A stretch of 64,000 bases of DNA from Nostoc sp. CHAB 5824 (GTDB lineage Bacteria; Cyanobacteriota; Cyanobacteriia; Cyanobacteriales; Nostocaceae), in the NCBI RefSeq assembly GCF_020829665.1, contig NZ_JAIVFT010000006.1, forward strand, positions 124,001 through 188,000. Reading direction: 5' to 3'. The notes below the pieces were generated by a model. It did not search any database. It was given only the letters and a program-made list of their open reading frames with translations, and was not told the origin of the DNA. Shown piece after piece: positions 1-8,062 of this stretch (within the stretch, counting starts at the first letter, position 1; each line of letters begins with the position of its first letter). A program made the translations under genes and the position numbers.

Positions 1-77
1 ACAGCATATTCAGTTGCTTTGATATTTTAGAGCATTCTCAATTAGTATCCTCGCCCGTCTGAAACTCGAAGTTTTAG

Positions 78-162
78 GCTGATAGCGAAAGTCCACTTAA
101 GAGAACTAAAAATCTAAGTATGGAAATAATTTAGTCCTCTTAAAAGGACTTTTGCTATTAGC
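78..162. repeat. Imperfect 32-bp inverted repeat
   Basis: Two 32-nt arms (78-109 and 131-162) are near-perfect reverse complements with a 21-nt loop. The arm core reads AAGTCC-ACTTAAGAGAACTAA against TTAGTCCTCTTAAAAGGACTT. It could fold as one long hairpin in RNA or be a small palindromic MITE-like element. It lies about 115 bp upstream of the LRR-Roco gene. No gene was seen in 1-278. Confidence 0.6.
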
Positions 163-278
163 TATAGGTTTCTAACCTATGGCGGCTGTTGGGATTAGTG
201 CAAAACATTATTGATTGCGAGATTACTCAGTAAATCAGGGGCATTAAATATAATTTTCGATGACAGGTGAACCTTACT

Positions 279-3200
279 ATGGCAAACACACCTCAACGTT
301 TCCTTGAAAAAATCCGAGAAGCGAAAAAAAAACATCTGAAAGAATTAAATTTAAGCAATGATTTGCGTACTAATCACAAGGAAAAACTAATACAAATTCC
401 TGCTGAGGTATTTGAACTGGAATGGTTGGAGGTTTTAAATTTAAGCGGCAATAAATTGACAAGGCTGCCAGAAGCGATCGCCCGCCTGCCACAACTCACT
501 TTCCTGTATTTAAACGAAAACCAATTAACAACTCTGCCAGGAGCGATCGCTCACCTACCAAAACTCACCTCTCTAGATTTAAGCGGCAATAAACTAACGA
601 CGCTACCAGAAGCGATTACCCGCCTACCACAACTCACTTTCCTGTATTTAAGCGAAAACCAATTAACGACGCTGCTAGAAGTCGTCACCCGTCTGCCACA
701 ACTCACCTCTTTAGATTTAAGCGGTAATAAATTAACGGCACTGCCAGAAGCGATCGTCCGCCTGCAACAACTCACCTACCTGAATTTAAGCGGCAACCAA
801 TTAACGGCGCTGCCAGAAGCGATCACCCGCCTACCACAACTCACCTCTCTAGATTTAAGCGGCAATAAATTAACGACGCTCCCAGAAGCGATCGCCCGCC
901 TGCAACAACTTACCTCTCTCAATTTAAGCGGCAACCAATTAACGACGCTGCCAGAAGCCATCACCCGTCTGCAACAACTCACATACTTGAATTTAAGCGT
1001 CAACCAGTTAACAACGCTGCCAGAAGCTATCACCCGCCTGCAACAACTTACCTCTCTCAATTTAAGCTTCAACAAATTAACAACACTGCCAGAAGCTATC
1101 ACCCGCCTGCAACAACTCACTTCCCTAGATTTAAGGTTCAACAAACTAACTACTCTGCCAGAAGTCATCACCCGCCTAGAACAACTCACCTCTCTGGATT
1201 TAAGCGACAACCAATTAATGACGCTGCCAGAAGCCATAACCCGCCTGCAACAACTCACTTCCCTAGATTTAAGCGATAACCCCATCGAAAATCCACCGCT
1301 AGAAGTAGTTACACAAGGTATTGAGGCGATTAAGGATTATTTCCGACAACTGCAAGCCGAAGGTACAGATTATCTGTATGAAACAAAGTTACTAATTGTC
1401 GGTGAAGGAGGAGCAGGGAAGACAACACTGGCGAAAAAGATTCAAAATCCCAACTATCAAGTTCCACAAGAAGAAGACTCTACAAAGGGAATTGAGGTAA
1501 TTCAGTGGCGTTTTCCAATGGAAAATGGGCGTGAGTTTCGAGTCAACATTTGGGACTTTGGGGGACAAGAGATTTACCATGCTACCCACCAATTTTTCCT
1601 TACCAAGCGTTCCCTCTATGCTTTAGTAGCAGATAATCGCAGAGAAGACACTAATTTTTACTACTGGCTGAATGTGGTGGAATTGTTGAGTGATAGCAGC
1701 CCAGTGTTGATTATCAAAAATGAGAAAGGCGATCGCTTTCGGGAAATTAATGAACCGCAACTACGGGGGCAATTTAATAACCTCAAGGAAACCTTAGCAA
1801 CTAACTTTGCTACAAACCGGGGCTTGTCAGAAATAGTGCGAGAAATCAAGCATCATATTACTTGCCTAGATCATTGTGGCACAGTATTACCTAAAACTTG
1901 GGTAAAAGTCAGAGAAGCTTTGGAGAAAGATCCACGCAACTATATCAGCTTGGATGAATATCTAGACATTTGCCAGCACAACGGTTTTACTCAACAAAAA
2001 GACAAGTTGCAGTTAAGTGGCTATTTGCACGATTTAGGTGTCTGCCTCCACTTTCAAGAAGACCCCATTTTGTATAATACCCTGATTCTAAAACCCAGAT
2101 GGGGAACTGATGCAGTTTATAGAGTCCTAGACGATAAACAACTAATCAACAATTCCGGCAGATTCACCTGGAAAAATTTGCAGAACATTTGGCATGGAGA
2201 ACAATACGCCAAAAAACAAGGTGAACTTCTGCAATTAATGATCAATTTCAAGCTGTGTTACGAAATTCCCAGAAATCCCAGAACTTACATCGCGCCACAA
2301 CTGTTAACTGAAAAACAGCCCCAATATCAATGGAATGAAAATAATAATCTGATTCTGCGCTACACCTACGAATTCATGCCCAAAGGTATTATTACCCAGT
2401 TCATTGTTGCCATGCATGAGTTGATTGATGCACAACAGTTGGTCTGGAAAAGTGGTGTCATTCTCAGCCAAGATGAAACAAAAGCAGAGGTGATTGAATA
2501 TTACGATTTGCGGGAAATTAAAATCAAAGTTACAGGCATGTATAAGAGAGATTTAATGACCCGTGTTACTCATGAACTTGATAGAATTCATGCCTCGTAT
2601 AAGCGACTGAAGTTTAATAAAATGATTCCCTGTAATTGTAGTACATGCAAAGATAGCCAAAACCTACAATTCTATTTATTTGAAGTTCTTCGCAAGTATT
2701 TAGCAGACCAACAGAGTCAGATTCAATGCCAAAAAAGTTACCAAATGGTGAATGTTTTGGGCTTAATTGATGATGTGATGGACAAACACCAACTTATTCA
2801 GGAAGAAGAAATCAGACGAGGTGGAGATAATTATTATATAAACGCTGAACAAGTTAAAATTCAAAAAGGTAGTAATCTTATGTCTAATCAATCTCAGCAA
2901 AAAAAACCTTCCAAGCCAGAAGATGTTAAGCTTTCTTTTGCTTTTCGCAATGGCATGTTCTATTTATTTGTATTCGTAGTTGTATTTTGTATCATTGCAT
3001 TTTTCGGTGGTTCGCTACCATTTCATTATCTAGCTTTAGCAATTATTGCTACAGCAATATTTATCATCTTAATAGGCGTTCTGCAACTCCGCCAAGACAA
3101 TCGCCTATCTGAGAAATCTTTTGTAGATTTAACAAAAATGGTACTGGAACAATTGCCTTTAATTAGCAATATTATTAAGCAGTTTCAAGGCAGCAAATAA
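279..3200 (+). CDS. Leucine-rich-repeat Roco GTPase (LRR-Roc-COR) with C-terminal membrane anchor
   Basis: Predicted Roco-family signalling GTPase. After a short N-terminal cap there are twelve almost identical 23-residue leucine-rich repeats (about residues 45-320, unit type [18 protein letters not shown]), encoded by 69-bp DNA repeats. The Ras-of-complex domain follows, with P-loop GEGGAGKT at 375-382 and switch II DFGGQE at 426-431. A COR region spans about 540-800 and contains a CNCSTC cysteine cluster near 785. Two hydrophobic segments (about 893-940) should anchor it in a membrane, followed by a short polar tail. I prefer ATG 279, which has AGGTGA 8 nt upstream, over the in-frame GTG at 267, which lacks an RBS. 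The G4 motif is atypical (KNEKGD). Partner and stimulus are not visible from the sequence; Roco proteins are common in multicellular cyanobacteria. Family assignment is secure. Confidence 0.93.
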   Translation: MANTPQRFLEKIREAKKKHLKELNLSNDLRTNHKEKLIQIPAEVFELEWLEVLNLSGNKLTRLPEAIARLPQLTFLYLNENQLTTLPGAIAHLPKLTSLDLSGNKLTTLPEAITRLPQLTFLYLSENQLTTLLEVVTRLPQLTSLDLSGNKLTALPEAIVRLQQLTYLNLSGNQLTALPEAITRLPQLTSLDLSGNKLTTLPEAIARLQQLTSLNLSGNQLTTLPEAITRLQQLTYLNLSVNQLTTLPEAITRLQQLTSLNLSFNKLTTLPEAITRLQQLTSLDLRFNKLTTLPEVITRLEQLTSLDLSDNQLMTLPEAITRLQQLTSLDLSDNPIENPPLEVVTQGIEAIKDYFRQLQAEGTDYLYETKLLIVGEGGAGKTTLAKKIQNPNYQVPQEEDSTKGIEVIQWRFPMENGREFRVNIWDFGGQEIYHATHQFFLTKRSLYALVADNRREDTNFYYWLNVVELLSDSSPVLIIKNEKGDRFREINEPQLRGQFNNLKETLATNFATNRGLSEIVREIKHHITCLDHCGTVLPKTWVKVREALEKDPRNYISLDEYLDICQHNGFTQQKDKLQLSGYLHDLGVCLHFQEDPILYNTLILKPRWGTDAVYRVLDDKQLINNSGRFTWKNLQNIWHGEQYAKKQGELLQLMINFKLCYEIPRNPRTYIAPQLLTEKQPQYQWNENNNLILRYTYEFMPKGIITQFIVAMHELIDAQQLVWKSGVILSQDETKAEVIEYYDLREIKIKVTGMYKRDLMTRVTHELDRIHASYKRLKFNKMIPCNCSTCKDSQNLQFYLFEVLRKYLADQQSQIQCQKSYQMVNVLGLIDDVMDKHQLIQEEEIRRGGDNYYINAEQVKIQKGSNLMSNQSQQKKPSKPEDVKLSFAFRNGMFYLFVFVVVFCIIAFFGGSLPFHYLALAIIATAIFIILIGVLQLRQDNRLSEKSFVDLTKMVLEQLPLISNIIKQFQGSK

Positions 3201-3280
3201 AAGTATAAAAAGATCATATTTGAATTATGAAAAATTGATAACTATTCAATCAACTGCGATCGCTCCACCACAACATATTA

Positions 3281-5812
3281 CTATTCTTCACCTTTCTCCT
3301 GAAGGAGCGATCGCCAATCTTCAATCGCCTTCTCCGTCCACAGCCAATTTTTAGCTAATTTATCTACCTGGAAATTTACTGGATCGGACTTAACTACCAA
3401 CTGTCGCAACTTGATCGCTTCATTCAGATATTGTGTCTGCTTACCACTAGATTGACTAAGTGCAGATTTATACAGTCCGAGAGCTAAACCAGCATAGGAA
3501 GTTAAAGCATCTTGAGGCACTGCCGTTTTTCTGGATGTTGAGTCTGTGTTCTGCTCTTTAAGAGCTAAATTCAAAGCTTTGAACCAAGAATCATTAGCTC
3601 GATTCAAATTGCCTTCAGTGTAGTAGGCAAATCCCAAAGCGTTATTATACAAAAGCGATTCTGGGTTAGCTTTTGCAGCAGTTTCCCAGTAACGGCGGGC
3701 ATCATCGACGCTATAGTTATTGTTTCCAGCTTGGACAGACTGCCATGCTAGTCGTCCTTTGTAAAAGTTGACAGATGGATCGTCAGCTTGTTTACTTGGA
3801 ATTAGTTTAAGGGCAGTTTCAGCCGCAGTCACTGCGCCACGATTGAGTAGTTCTTCTACAGCCAATAACCCACTTCGCAAGTCGCCCTGGCTCAAGTCTT
3901 CCGTAGCGGTGGCGGTGACAATCCCAGTCGTTGCTGTCTCTAAGTCGATATTTTGCTGCTTTTGAATCGGTAGAGACTGGGTGGGAATTGCTGGTATTTT
4001 AGGTAGAGTTGCTTGAGGCCGATTTTGCCACCACCAATTTAAACCGATCGCAGCGGCGATCGCACTGATTCCCACAATACCCACAATTGGCCATAGTTTG
4101 CGGCGTGGACTACGATTTCTTGATGGGGCTGGTTGCGATGCCTGCGGCGGGCTACGCCTACGCAAAAAATCAGCAGAATTTTGTCGGTTTCCTTCAAAGT
4201 TTCCAGGAGTTGGAGGTGGCGGTGCTGGGGCTTCTCCCCATAAATCTCCTTCCTCTTGCAAAGAAGTCATTTCTTCCGAAACTTGTCTTTGCTGAAGACT
4301 ATTTTCTGAAATTTGTTGCTCTACTTCAGTTGGAGTTTTTTGGTTATCTAGCTGACGAAACAAATCCGAAACTATAGCAGAATCTTCTGCATAGCTTGGG
4401 TCATCATACTCAATTTCATCAACAAGATCGCCCCAAGTATCTTCACCTAGCCAGTCCAACCCAGAATCACGCGCCAAACCAGAAGGGATCATTTCCTCCA
4501 TTCCTAAAGGCATCTCACTATCATCTGCCATAGCAGAGTACATCGTGGAAGCTGCCCCTAAAGGCGAATTATATTGGTTGAGCGACTCCGCACTCTGGGA
4601 TAACTCAGTTTCCTGGCTCAGAAAACCGTCAAATTCTGGCTGGAGATACAAAATCGGTAATGCCCAGTACATCTGGTGAGAACCATAAGCAGAAATTAAT
4701 CCTTGGCGCACCCGACTGACGCACAAATCTACTGGATATCCCTGACTCAAGTTGCGGTAAAACAATTGTGTCAGTGTCAATGCTACTTCATCAGGAATCC
4801 GTTCTGACATAGCCAAAACGCTTCTAATTCCGCGCTTCACTAGACTTTCTGCCAGGTTTCGTTCGCCAGTATCTCCAGAGGGATCGGATGCAGCTGTGTA
4901 CGCCCCCAAGCAGGAGTTAAACACTGCCATTTGGATGTTATTGTTGACGAGCAAACCAGCCAGATCGTCCCCAGTCAAGATTTCCGTTAAGCCAGTTCTG
5001 CGGCTAGCAAGATAAATTTCTCCGCCATTAGAACCTAAGTTACTATGACCAGAGTAGTGCAAAACGTGGTATCTGCCTTGTTCTAGAGCTTGCGTCAGTT
5101 CTTCCCGTCCTGGTTGATCTAATACAGTTAGTTCAATTTGTGGAAACCGATTAATACCTTCAGCAAGTCGCGGTATGCGGTGAAGTTCCGCTTGCAGTTT
5201 GATCGCTTCCTGTTTCTGTAAGTCAAGACGGACTTGATCTGAGGGAGAAGCAATTACCATCAATACTTTCACACCACCTTGTTCTAGTGGTGTGAAAGTA
5301 TTTTGCGTAGGCGTAGCCCCCCGCAGGGATCGCAAAGGTGAAGCCCCCAAAATTCCACTTTGGAAGCGAGAAAAAGCGATATAAGGCCCAGTAGCTAGAG
5401 GGCGATCGCCTGCGTGCATCACTTCCCAAGGCAGACGAGCTAATCTAGTGTCTTTTAGCCCCAAGCGTAAGCGTAGTACTTGTTGATGGTTCTGAGCAAT
5501 ACCTTGGGCAGTAATCCAACTATCTCTGAGAGTGCCTTGAAATAGAGCGTTATAAAATTGTTGACCCAACGCCACCAAATTAACAGAGTTTCTGGCGATA
5601 TCGCTTTCGTGCCCTCCAGAGGCGAATGGATCTCCTTGTAACACCGATTTCAACGGATCATTCATCAAATGCCCAGCAGCCATCAACCAATCAGCTACAG
5701 GCCAAGTCACCAATTCTTCTGCCAATGGTACCCCAGGCGCGACTTGTTCCGTCCGCACCAAGTAGTCATTTTGTCCTACAGGAGTTACCGAAATGTGGAA
5801 TTCCTGGGTCAC
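3281..5812 (-). CDS. hetF: HetF, CHAT-domain protease of heterocyst differentiation
   Basis: 843-residue CHAT (caspase-HetF-associated-with-TPR) protein. The N-terminal half carries the predicted catalytic dyad: His256 in HYSGHS and Cys301 in FNSCLG. An acidic/Pro-rich linker follows, then one transmembrane segment (about 571-592, ending in Trp residues) and a C-terminal TPR-like helical region (about 650-830). In Anabaena, HetF is needed for heterocyst formation and normal HetR behaviour. I call it hetF because the CHAT-TM-TPR layout fits and because the gene is preceded by the tandem NsiR1-like array known to sit beside hetF. Two Nostoc-type dispersed repeats are embedded in frame, near residues 160-172 (5303-5335) and 549-560 (4135-4168); both fall in predicted linker sequence. 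ATG at 5812. The nearest upstream features are the oppositely transcribed sRNA units, so those RNAs could be antisense to the hetF leader. Confidence 0.88.
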   Translation of the reverse strand: MTQEFHISVTPVGQNDYLVRTEQVAPGVPLAEELVTWPVADWLMAAGHLMNDPLKSVLQGDPFASGGHESDIARNSVNLVALGQQFYNALFQGTLRDSWITAQGIAQNHQQVLRLRLGLKDTRLARLPWEVMHAGDRPLATGPYIAFSRFQSGILGASPLRSLRGATPTQNTFTPLEQGGVKVLMVIASPSDQVRLDLQKQEAIKLQAELHRIPRLAEGINRFPQIELTVLDQPGREELTQALEQGRYHVLHYSGHSNLGSNGGEIYLASRRTGLTEILTGDDLAGLLVNNNIQMAVFNSCLGAYTAASDPSGDTGERNLAESLVKRGIRSVLAMSERIPDEVALTLTQLFYRNLSQGYPVDLCVSRVRQGLISAYGSHQMYWALPILYLQPEFDGFLSQETELSQSAESLNQYNSPLGAASTMYSAMADDSEMPLGMEEMIPSGLARDSGLDWLGEDTWGDLVDEIEYDDPSYAEDSAIVSDLFRQLDNQKTPTEVEQQISENSLQQRQVSEEMTSLQEEGDLWGEAPAPPPPTPGNFEGNRQNSADFLRRRSPPQASQPAPSRNRSPRRKLWPIVGIVGISAIAAAIGLNWWWQNRPQATLPKIPAIPTQSLPIQKQQNIDLETATTGIVTATATEDLSQGDLRSGLLAVEELLNRGAVTAAETALKLIPSKQADDPSVNFYKGRLAWQSVQAGNNNYSVDDARRYWETAAKANPESLLYNNALGFAYYTEGNLNRANDSWFKALNLALKEQNTDSTSRKTAVPQDALTSYAGLALGLYKSALSQSSGKQTQYLNEAIKLRQLVVKSDPVNFQVDKLAKNWLWTEKAIEDWRSLLQEKGEE
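4133..4168. repeat. Short dispersed repeat inside hetF
   Basis: The core CCTGCGGCGGGCTACGCCTA also occurs, with variation, at about 5305-5335, 39280-39298 and 43110-43143. Here it keeps the hetF frame and encodes Arg/Ser/Pro-rich linker residues just before the transmembrane segment. Confidence 0.7.
5303..5335. repeat. Second short dispersed repeat inside hetF
   Basis: Contains GCGTAGGCGTAGCCCCCCGC, the reverse-complement form of the same dispersed repeat family as the copy at 4133-4168. It keeps the reading frame and lies between the N-terminal region and the CHAT core of HetF. Confidence 0.65.
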
Positions 5813-5956
5813 AGTTTCTCCTGTCCGCCTCCTAAATCTGGTTTGAAACGCGAAAGTTTCAAGTCGATTTTTCGCTCCCTCTGATAACTTAGATGCATCC
5901 CACCCCTGAATGTTTCTGATTCTAGTTGTTTTGCTTTTTTTGCCTTTACAACTTTA

Positions 5957-5984
5957 TCCGGATCGGATTACTTGAGACTAGAAC
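5957..5984 (+). promoter_or_regulatory. DIF+ type promoter of NsiR1-like unit 1
   Basis: TCCGGA at 5957-5962, a 16-bp spacer and TAGAAC at 5979-5984. TCCGGA in the -35 position marks promoters induced in differentiating cells in a HetR-dependent way in Anabaena. The same spacing recurs before the other intact repeat units. Confidence 0.75.
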
Positions 5985-5988
5985 ACTT

Positions 5989-6052
5989 AATTGGTAGATG
6001 CACCTTGATCTTCAACTCCCCTAGTTGGCTAACACCCACTAGGGGTTTTTTT
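5989..6052 (+). ncRNA. nsiR1: NsiR1-like small RNA, unit 1
   Basis: About 64 nt, starting near AATTGGTAGATGCACC and ending in a Rho-independent terminator with a perfect 8-bp stem (CCCCTAGT 6018-6025 / ACTAGGGG 6038-6045) and a T run. It is the unit closest to hetF and is transcribed away from it, so it is antisense to any long hetF 5' leader. Assigned from the tandem arrangement, length, DIF+ promoter and position next to hetF, all known traits of NsiR1 (nitrogen-stress-induced RNA 1). The 5' end is inferred from promoter spacing. Confidence 0.78.
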
Positions 6053-6127
6053 CAATTTTGGCAAACAACAGCAACTTCTGACGCAGATATTCTCTACCAG
6101 AAAATAGTGCTTAACCCTAGAATACTT

Positions 6128-6197
6128 GATTAGTAGATGGATGTGCCTTGATATTTAACTCCCCTAATTCAGTTAATATCCACTTTTGTTTTTTTGA
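6128..6197 (+). ncRNA. Decayed NsiR1-like unit 2
   Basis: It aligns with unit 1 (TAGTAGATGG, then CTTGATATTTAACTCCCCTA, then a T run at 6188-6195). The -35 reads ACCAGA instead of TCCGGA, although the -10 TAGAAT (6118-6123) persists. The right arm of the terminator stem is lost. Probably a degenerate, weak or silent copy. Confidence 0.5.
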
Positions 6198-6230
6198 CAC
6201 AGTAAAACAATCAATTTTCTCAGAAATTTA

Positions 6231-6258
6231 TCCGGAGCATGGTGATTAAACCTAGAAC
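6231..6258 (+). promoter_or_regulatory. DIF+ type promoter of NsiR1-like unit 3
   Basis: TCCGGA 6231-6236, 16-bp spacer, TAGAAC 6253-6258: the same geometry as unit 1. Confidence 0.78.
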
Positions 6259-6262
6259 ATTT

Positions 6263-6326
6263 AATTGGTAGATGCACCCTGATAACTAGCTCCCCTGGTT
6301 GGCTAACGCCCACTAGGGGGTTTTTT
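6263..6326 (+). ncRNA. nsiR1: NsiR1-like small RNA, unit 3
   Basis: Intact unit of about 64 nt with the shared start AATTGGTAGATGCACCCTGA and a terminator hairpin (CCCC arm at 6292-6295, GGGG arm near 6316-6320) followed by six Ts. It differs from unit 6 at only a few positions. Promoter directly upstream with TCCGGA. Confidence 0.8.
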
Positions 6327-6344
6327 ATTACTCAATAAGCACAA

Positions 6345-6564
6345 AGCTTACGGACTAAAAACCTGAAACCTATATCTAAATAAGCCTACACCAGTTGCTT
6401 CTCCTGTTCAAAAACACTCTTGCTAGCAAGCTTTAAAAATCGAGGAACCCTTGACGCTCGATTACTCTTACCGCTAACACCAAGGTACTGGCTTTCCTAA
6501 AAAAGTGGAACTCTAAAAACCTCCCTCTTTAAGAGGATTGGGGAATCTCTTGTGCGTAAGCCCT
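6345..6564. mobile_element. Decayed MITE interrupting the NsiR1 array
   Basis: The left edge (GCTTACGGACTAAAAACCTG, then AAACCTATATC) and right edge (GGGGAATCTCTTGTGCGTAA, then GCCCT) match the two ends of the well-preserved 115-bp palindromic element at 58682-58796. About 100 bp of unrelated sequence sits inside. It separates sRNA units 1-3 from units 4-6, so the array was probably split by this insertion. Confidence 0.65.
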
Positions 6565-6619
6565 AAAGCAGCAATCATCGCTGACACACCCATTATTTAA
6601 GGCAGCGCACCAGTCATTT

Positions 6620-6664
6620 CATTGGCAGGTTGTCCTAATAACTAACCCCTGTGAGGTTTTTCTC
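6620..6664 (+). ncRNA. Decayed NsiR1-like unit 4
   Basis: Short remnant (ATTGGCAGGTTGTCCTAATA followed by ACTAACCCCTGTGAGG and Ts) that aligns with the start and end of the intact units but lacks the central part. It has no recognisable TCCGGA promoter. Likely non-functional. Confidence 0.4.
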
Positions 6665-6704
6665 TAATAAACAAACAGTAACAATTTCAACCTCTGCTAA
6701 TTTA

Positions 6705-6732
6705 TCCGGTAACTACCCACTTACTTTGGAAG
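6705..6732 (+). promoter_or_regulatory. Degenerate DIF+ promoter of unit 5
   Basis: TCCGGT at 6705-6710, one base off TCCGGA, but the -10 position reads TGGAAG. Weaker than the promoters of units 1, 3 and 6. Confidence 0.5.
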
Positions 6733-6736
6733 AGAT

Positions 6737-6799
6737 TATTGGTAGATGCACCCTGATAACTCACTCCCCTGGTTGGCTAACACCCACTGGGGTTTTTTT
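6737..6799 (+). ncRNA. nsiR1: NsiR1-like small RNA, unit 5
   Basis: The transcribed part is intact (TTGGTAGATGCACCCTGATA, hairpin arms CCCC 6766-6769 and GGGG 6789-6792, seven Ts), but its promoter has drifted. The RNA body is more conserved than the -10. Confidence 0.7.
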
Positions 6800-6833
6800 A
6801 TTTTAAAAAATAATTGACCTTTGTACAGATTTA

Positions 6834-6861
6834 TCCGGAGTATGGTGTTCAACCTGAGAAC
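6834..6861 (+). promoter_or_regulatory. DIF+ type promoter of NsiR1-like unit 6
   Basis: TCCGGA 6834-6839, 16-bp spacer, GAGAAC 6856-6861 (TAGAAC in units 1 and 3). The flanking spacer is also conserved with unit 3. Confidence 0.75.
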
Positions 6862-6865
6862 ATTT

Positions 6866-6930
6866 AATTGGTAGATGCACCCTGATAACTAACTCCCCTG
6901 GTTGGCTAACACCCACTGGGGGGTTTTTTT
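6866..6930 (+). ncRNA. nsiR1: NsiR1-like small RNA, unit 6
   Basis: Last intact unit of the array, furthest from hetF. Same start (AATTGGTAGATGCACCCTGA), hairpin CCCCTGGT/ACTGGGG and a seven-T tail. Downstream, 6931-7403 has no further unit; it holds only repeat scraps, including an isolated MITE end. Confidence 0.8.
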
Positions 6931-7302
6931 GACGTAGACGCGTAGCTGCTTGTCGTTAGACATCGCTCACCCTAGCATTTGCTGCTCACATAACTGGGCT
7001 GAGTATCCTTCTCTTGCCAGGATAAAGCATAACCCGATAGTGACATCCCTGAATTGCTTTCTTTTTATTATGAGCTAGAGATGCCACACCAAAATGATTG
7101 CTATGATATTTAATCATATTCTTAATTTTTTTTCTACATTTTGACCCTAACTCTTTGTCTGCCAGGAATCATGCTGTCAACCTCAGATCAGAGCTTCCTT
7201 GCTGACTACATAATATATATTTATATTTCTCGTTAAGAACCTCAGCCTCCCAAAAAATTGCTTTCCCTACGAGAAGCAGGCAAGGAGAAAAAGATAATGG
7301 AT

Positions 7303-7327
7303 CGGGGTTTCAGCCTTAAGTTGACAC
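7303..7327. repeat. Solo terminal repeat of the TGTCAA-ended MITE family
   Basis: GCCTTAAGTTGACACTAATG matches the right end of the 190-bp elements at 14600-14790 and 32884-33074. No partner end lies nearby, so this is a remnant. Confidence 0.5.
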
Positions 7328-7403
7328 TAATGACCAGCTATATGGTAATATTTCATGGCGTTATGCTAAAAAACTTTGCCTAGAATCAAAAAGTGCCCAA
7401 CCC

Positions 7404-7727
7404 ATGAGTTTAGCTGTAATTAAGTTCTCTTCAGAAGAGTGCGGCATCTGCCATAAAATGTCTTTTTATGACAAAAAGGTGGCTGAAGAACTGGGTTTAG
7501 AATTTATCGATGTAAAAATGCAGGATACGGCTGCTTACCGCAAGTATCGCAAGATTTTATTAACTCAGTATCCCGATAAATCAGAAATGGGATGGCCTAC
7601 TTACATCATCTGCAATTCCCCAGAGGGGGAATTTCAGGTTGTGGGTGAGGTAAAAGGAGGTCATCCCAAAGGGGAGTTTAGAAGCCGTCTTCAAGAGGTT
7701 TTGAATTCCACAGCTAGTCAGAACTAA
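7404..7727 (+). CDS. Thioredoxin-like protein with CGIC active-site motif
   Basis: 107-residue single-domain thioredoxin-fold protein, predicted cytoplasmic. The redox motif CGIC is at residues 13-16 after a short first strand. A WPTYII segment near residue 65 supplies the usual cis-proline. No signal peptide. It probably reduces or isomerises disulfides of an unknown partner; the motif is neither the classic thioredoxin WCGPC nor a glutaredoxin CPYC. ATG 7404 has no clear Shine-Dalgarno sequence. Its last 14 bp overlap the convergent gene ending at 7714. Confidence 0.82.
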   Translation: MSLAVIKFSSEECGICHKMSFYDKKVAEELGLEFIDVKMQDTAAYRKYRKILLTQYPDKSEMGWPTYIICNSPEGEFQVVGEVKGGHPKGEFRSRLQEVLNSTASQN

Positions 7728-7947
7728 TTACCTCAAAAGATTTAACCTCCAGGACAGGGCCAATCATGGCAGTTGTCATGATATCTTCACGCACCTGTCC
7801 TTTAACTTTTGCTTTTTGTCCACCTTTGAGTAAGTCTTTATCAGCCCCTCTGAGGATTTCGTAAGTAACGCCCTCTTCTGTAACTAACGCCCATGCGCCT
7901 GTACCAATATCACGGCGTTGTATTGTACCTGTAAGTGTAATGCTCAT
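7714..7947 (-). CDS. Small conserved protein, probable OB-like beta barrel (DUF5818-like)
   Basis: 77 residues from ATG 7947. The longer open frame up to 8055 translates a G-rich repeat and is unlikely to be coding. It reads as a short beta-rich protein (TGTIQRRDIGTGAWALVTEE, later GQKAKVKGQV) resembling bacterial OB-like or DUF5818 domains; that assignment is a guess from pattern. No signal peptide or membrane segment. Convergent with, and overlapping, the thioredoxin-like gene. Confidence 0.6.
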   Translation of the reverse strand: MSITLTGTIQRRDIGTGAWALVTEEGVTYEILRGADKDLLKGGQKAKVKGQVREDIMTTAMIGPVLEVKSFEVISSD

Positions 7948-7956
7948 AAGAAGTTG

Positions 7957-8058
7957 GGAGTGGAGAGTGGGGACTGGGGATGGGGACTGGGAACTGAGGA
8001 CTGGGGACTGGGAAAGAATTTTCTCAATACCCAGTCCCCGATACCTAATACTCAATCC
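7957..8058. repeat. G-rich low-complexity repeat
   Basis: Runs of GGGGACTGGG-type sequence (7965-8015), followed by complementary CCCAGTCCCC-type sequence (8028-8040). The two can pair into a hairpin between the convergent gene and the subtilase stop codon. Such runs are common filler between Nostoc genes. Confidence 0.6.
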
Positions 8059-8062
8059 CTCT

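Noticed and set aside
551-1285. Long minus-strand open frames antisense to the LRR region
   Set aside because: They mirror the 69-bp repeats of the Roco gene (frame kept because 69 is divisible by three) and have no starts or family features.
7948-8055. N-terminal extension of the small OB-like gene
   Set aside because: Would translate a G-rich repeat; the internal ATG at 7947 begins the conserved part.
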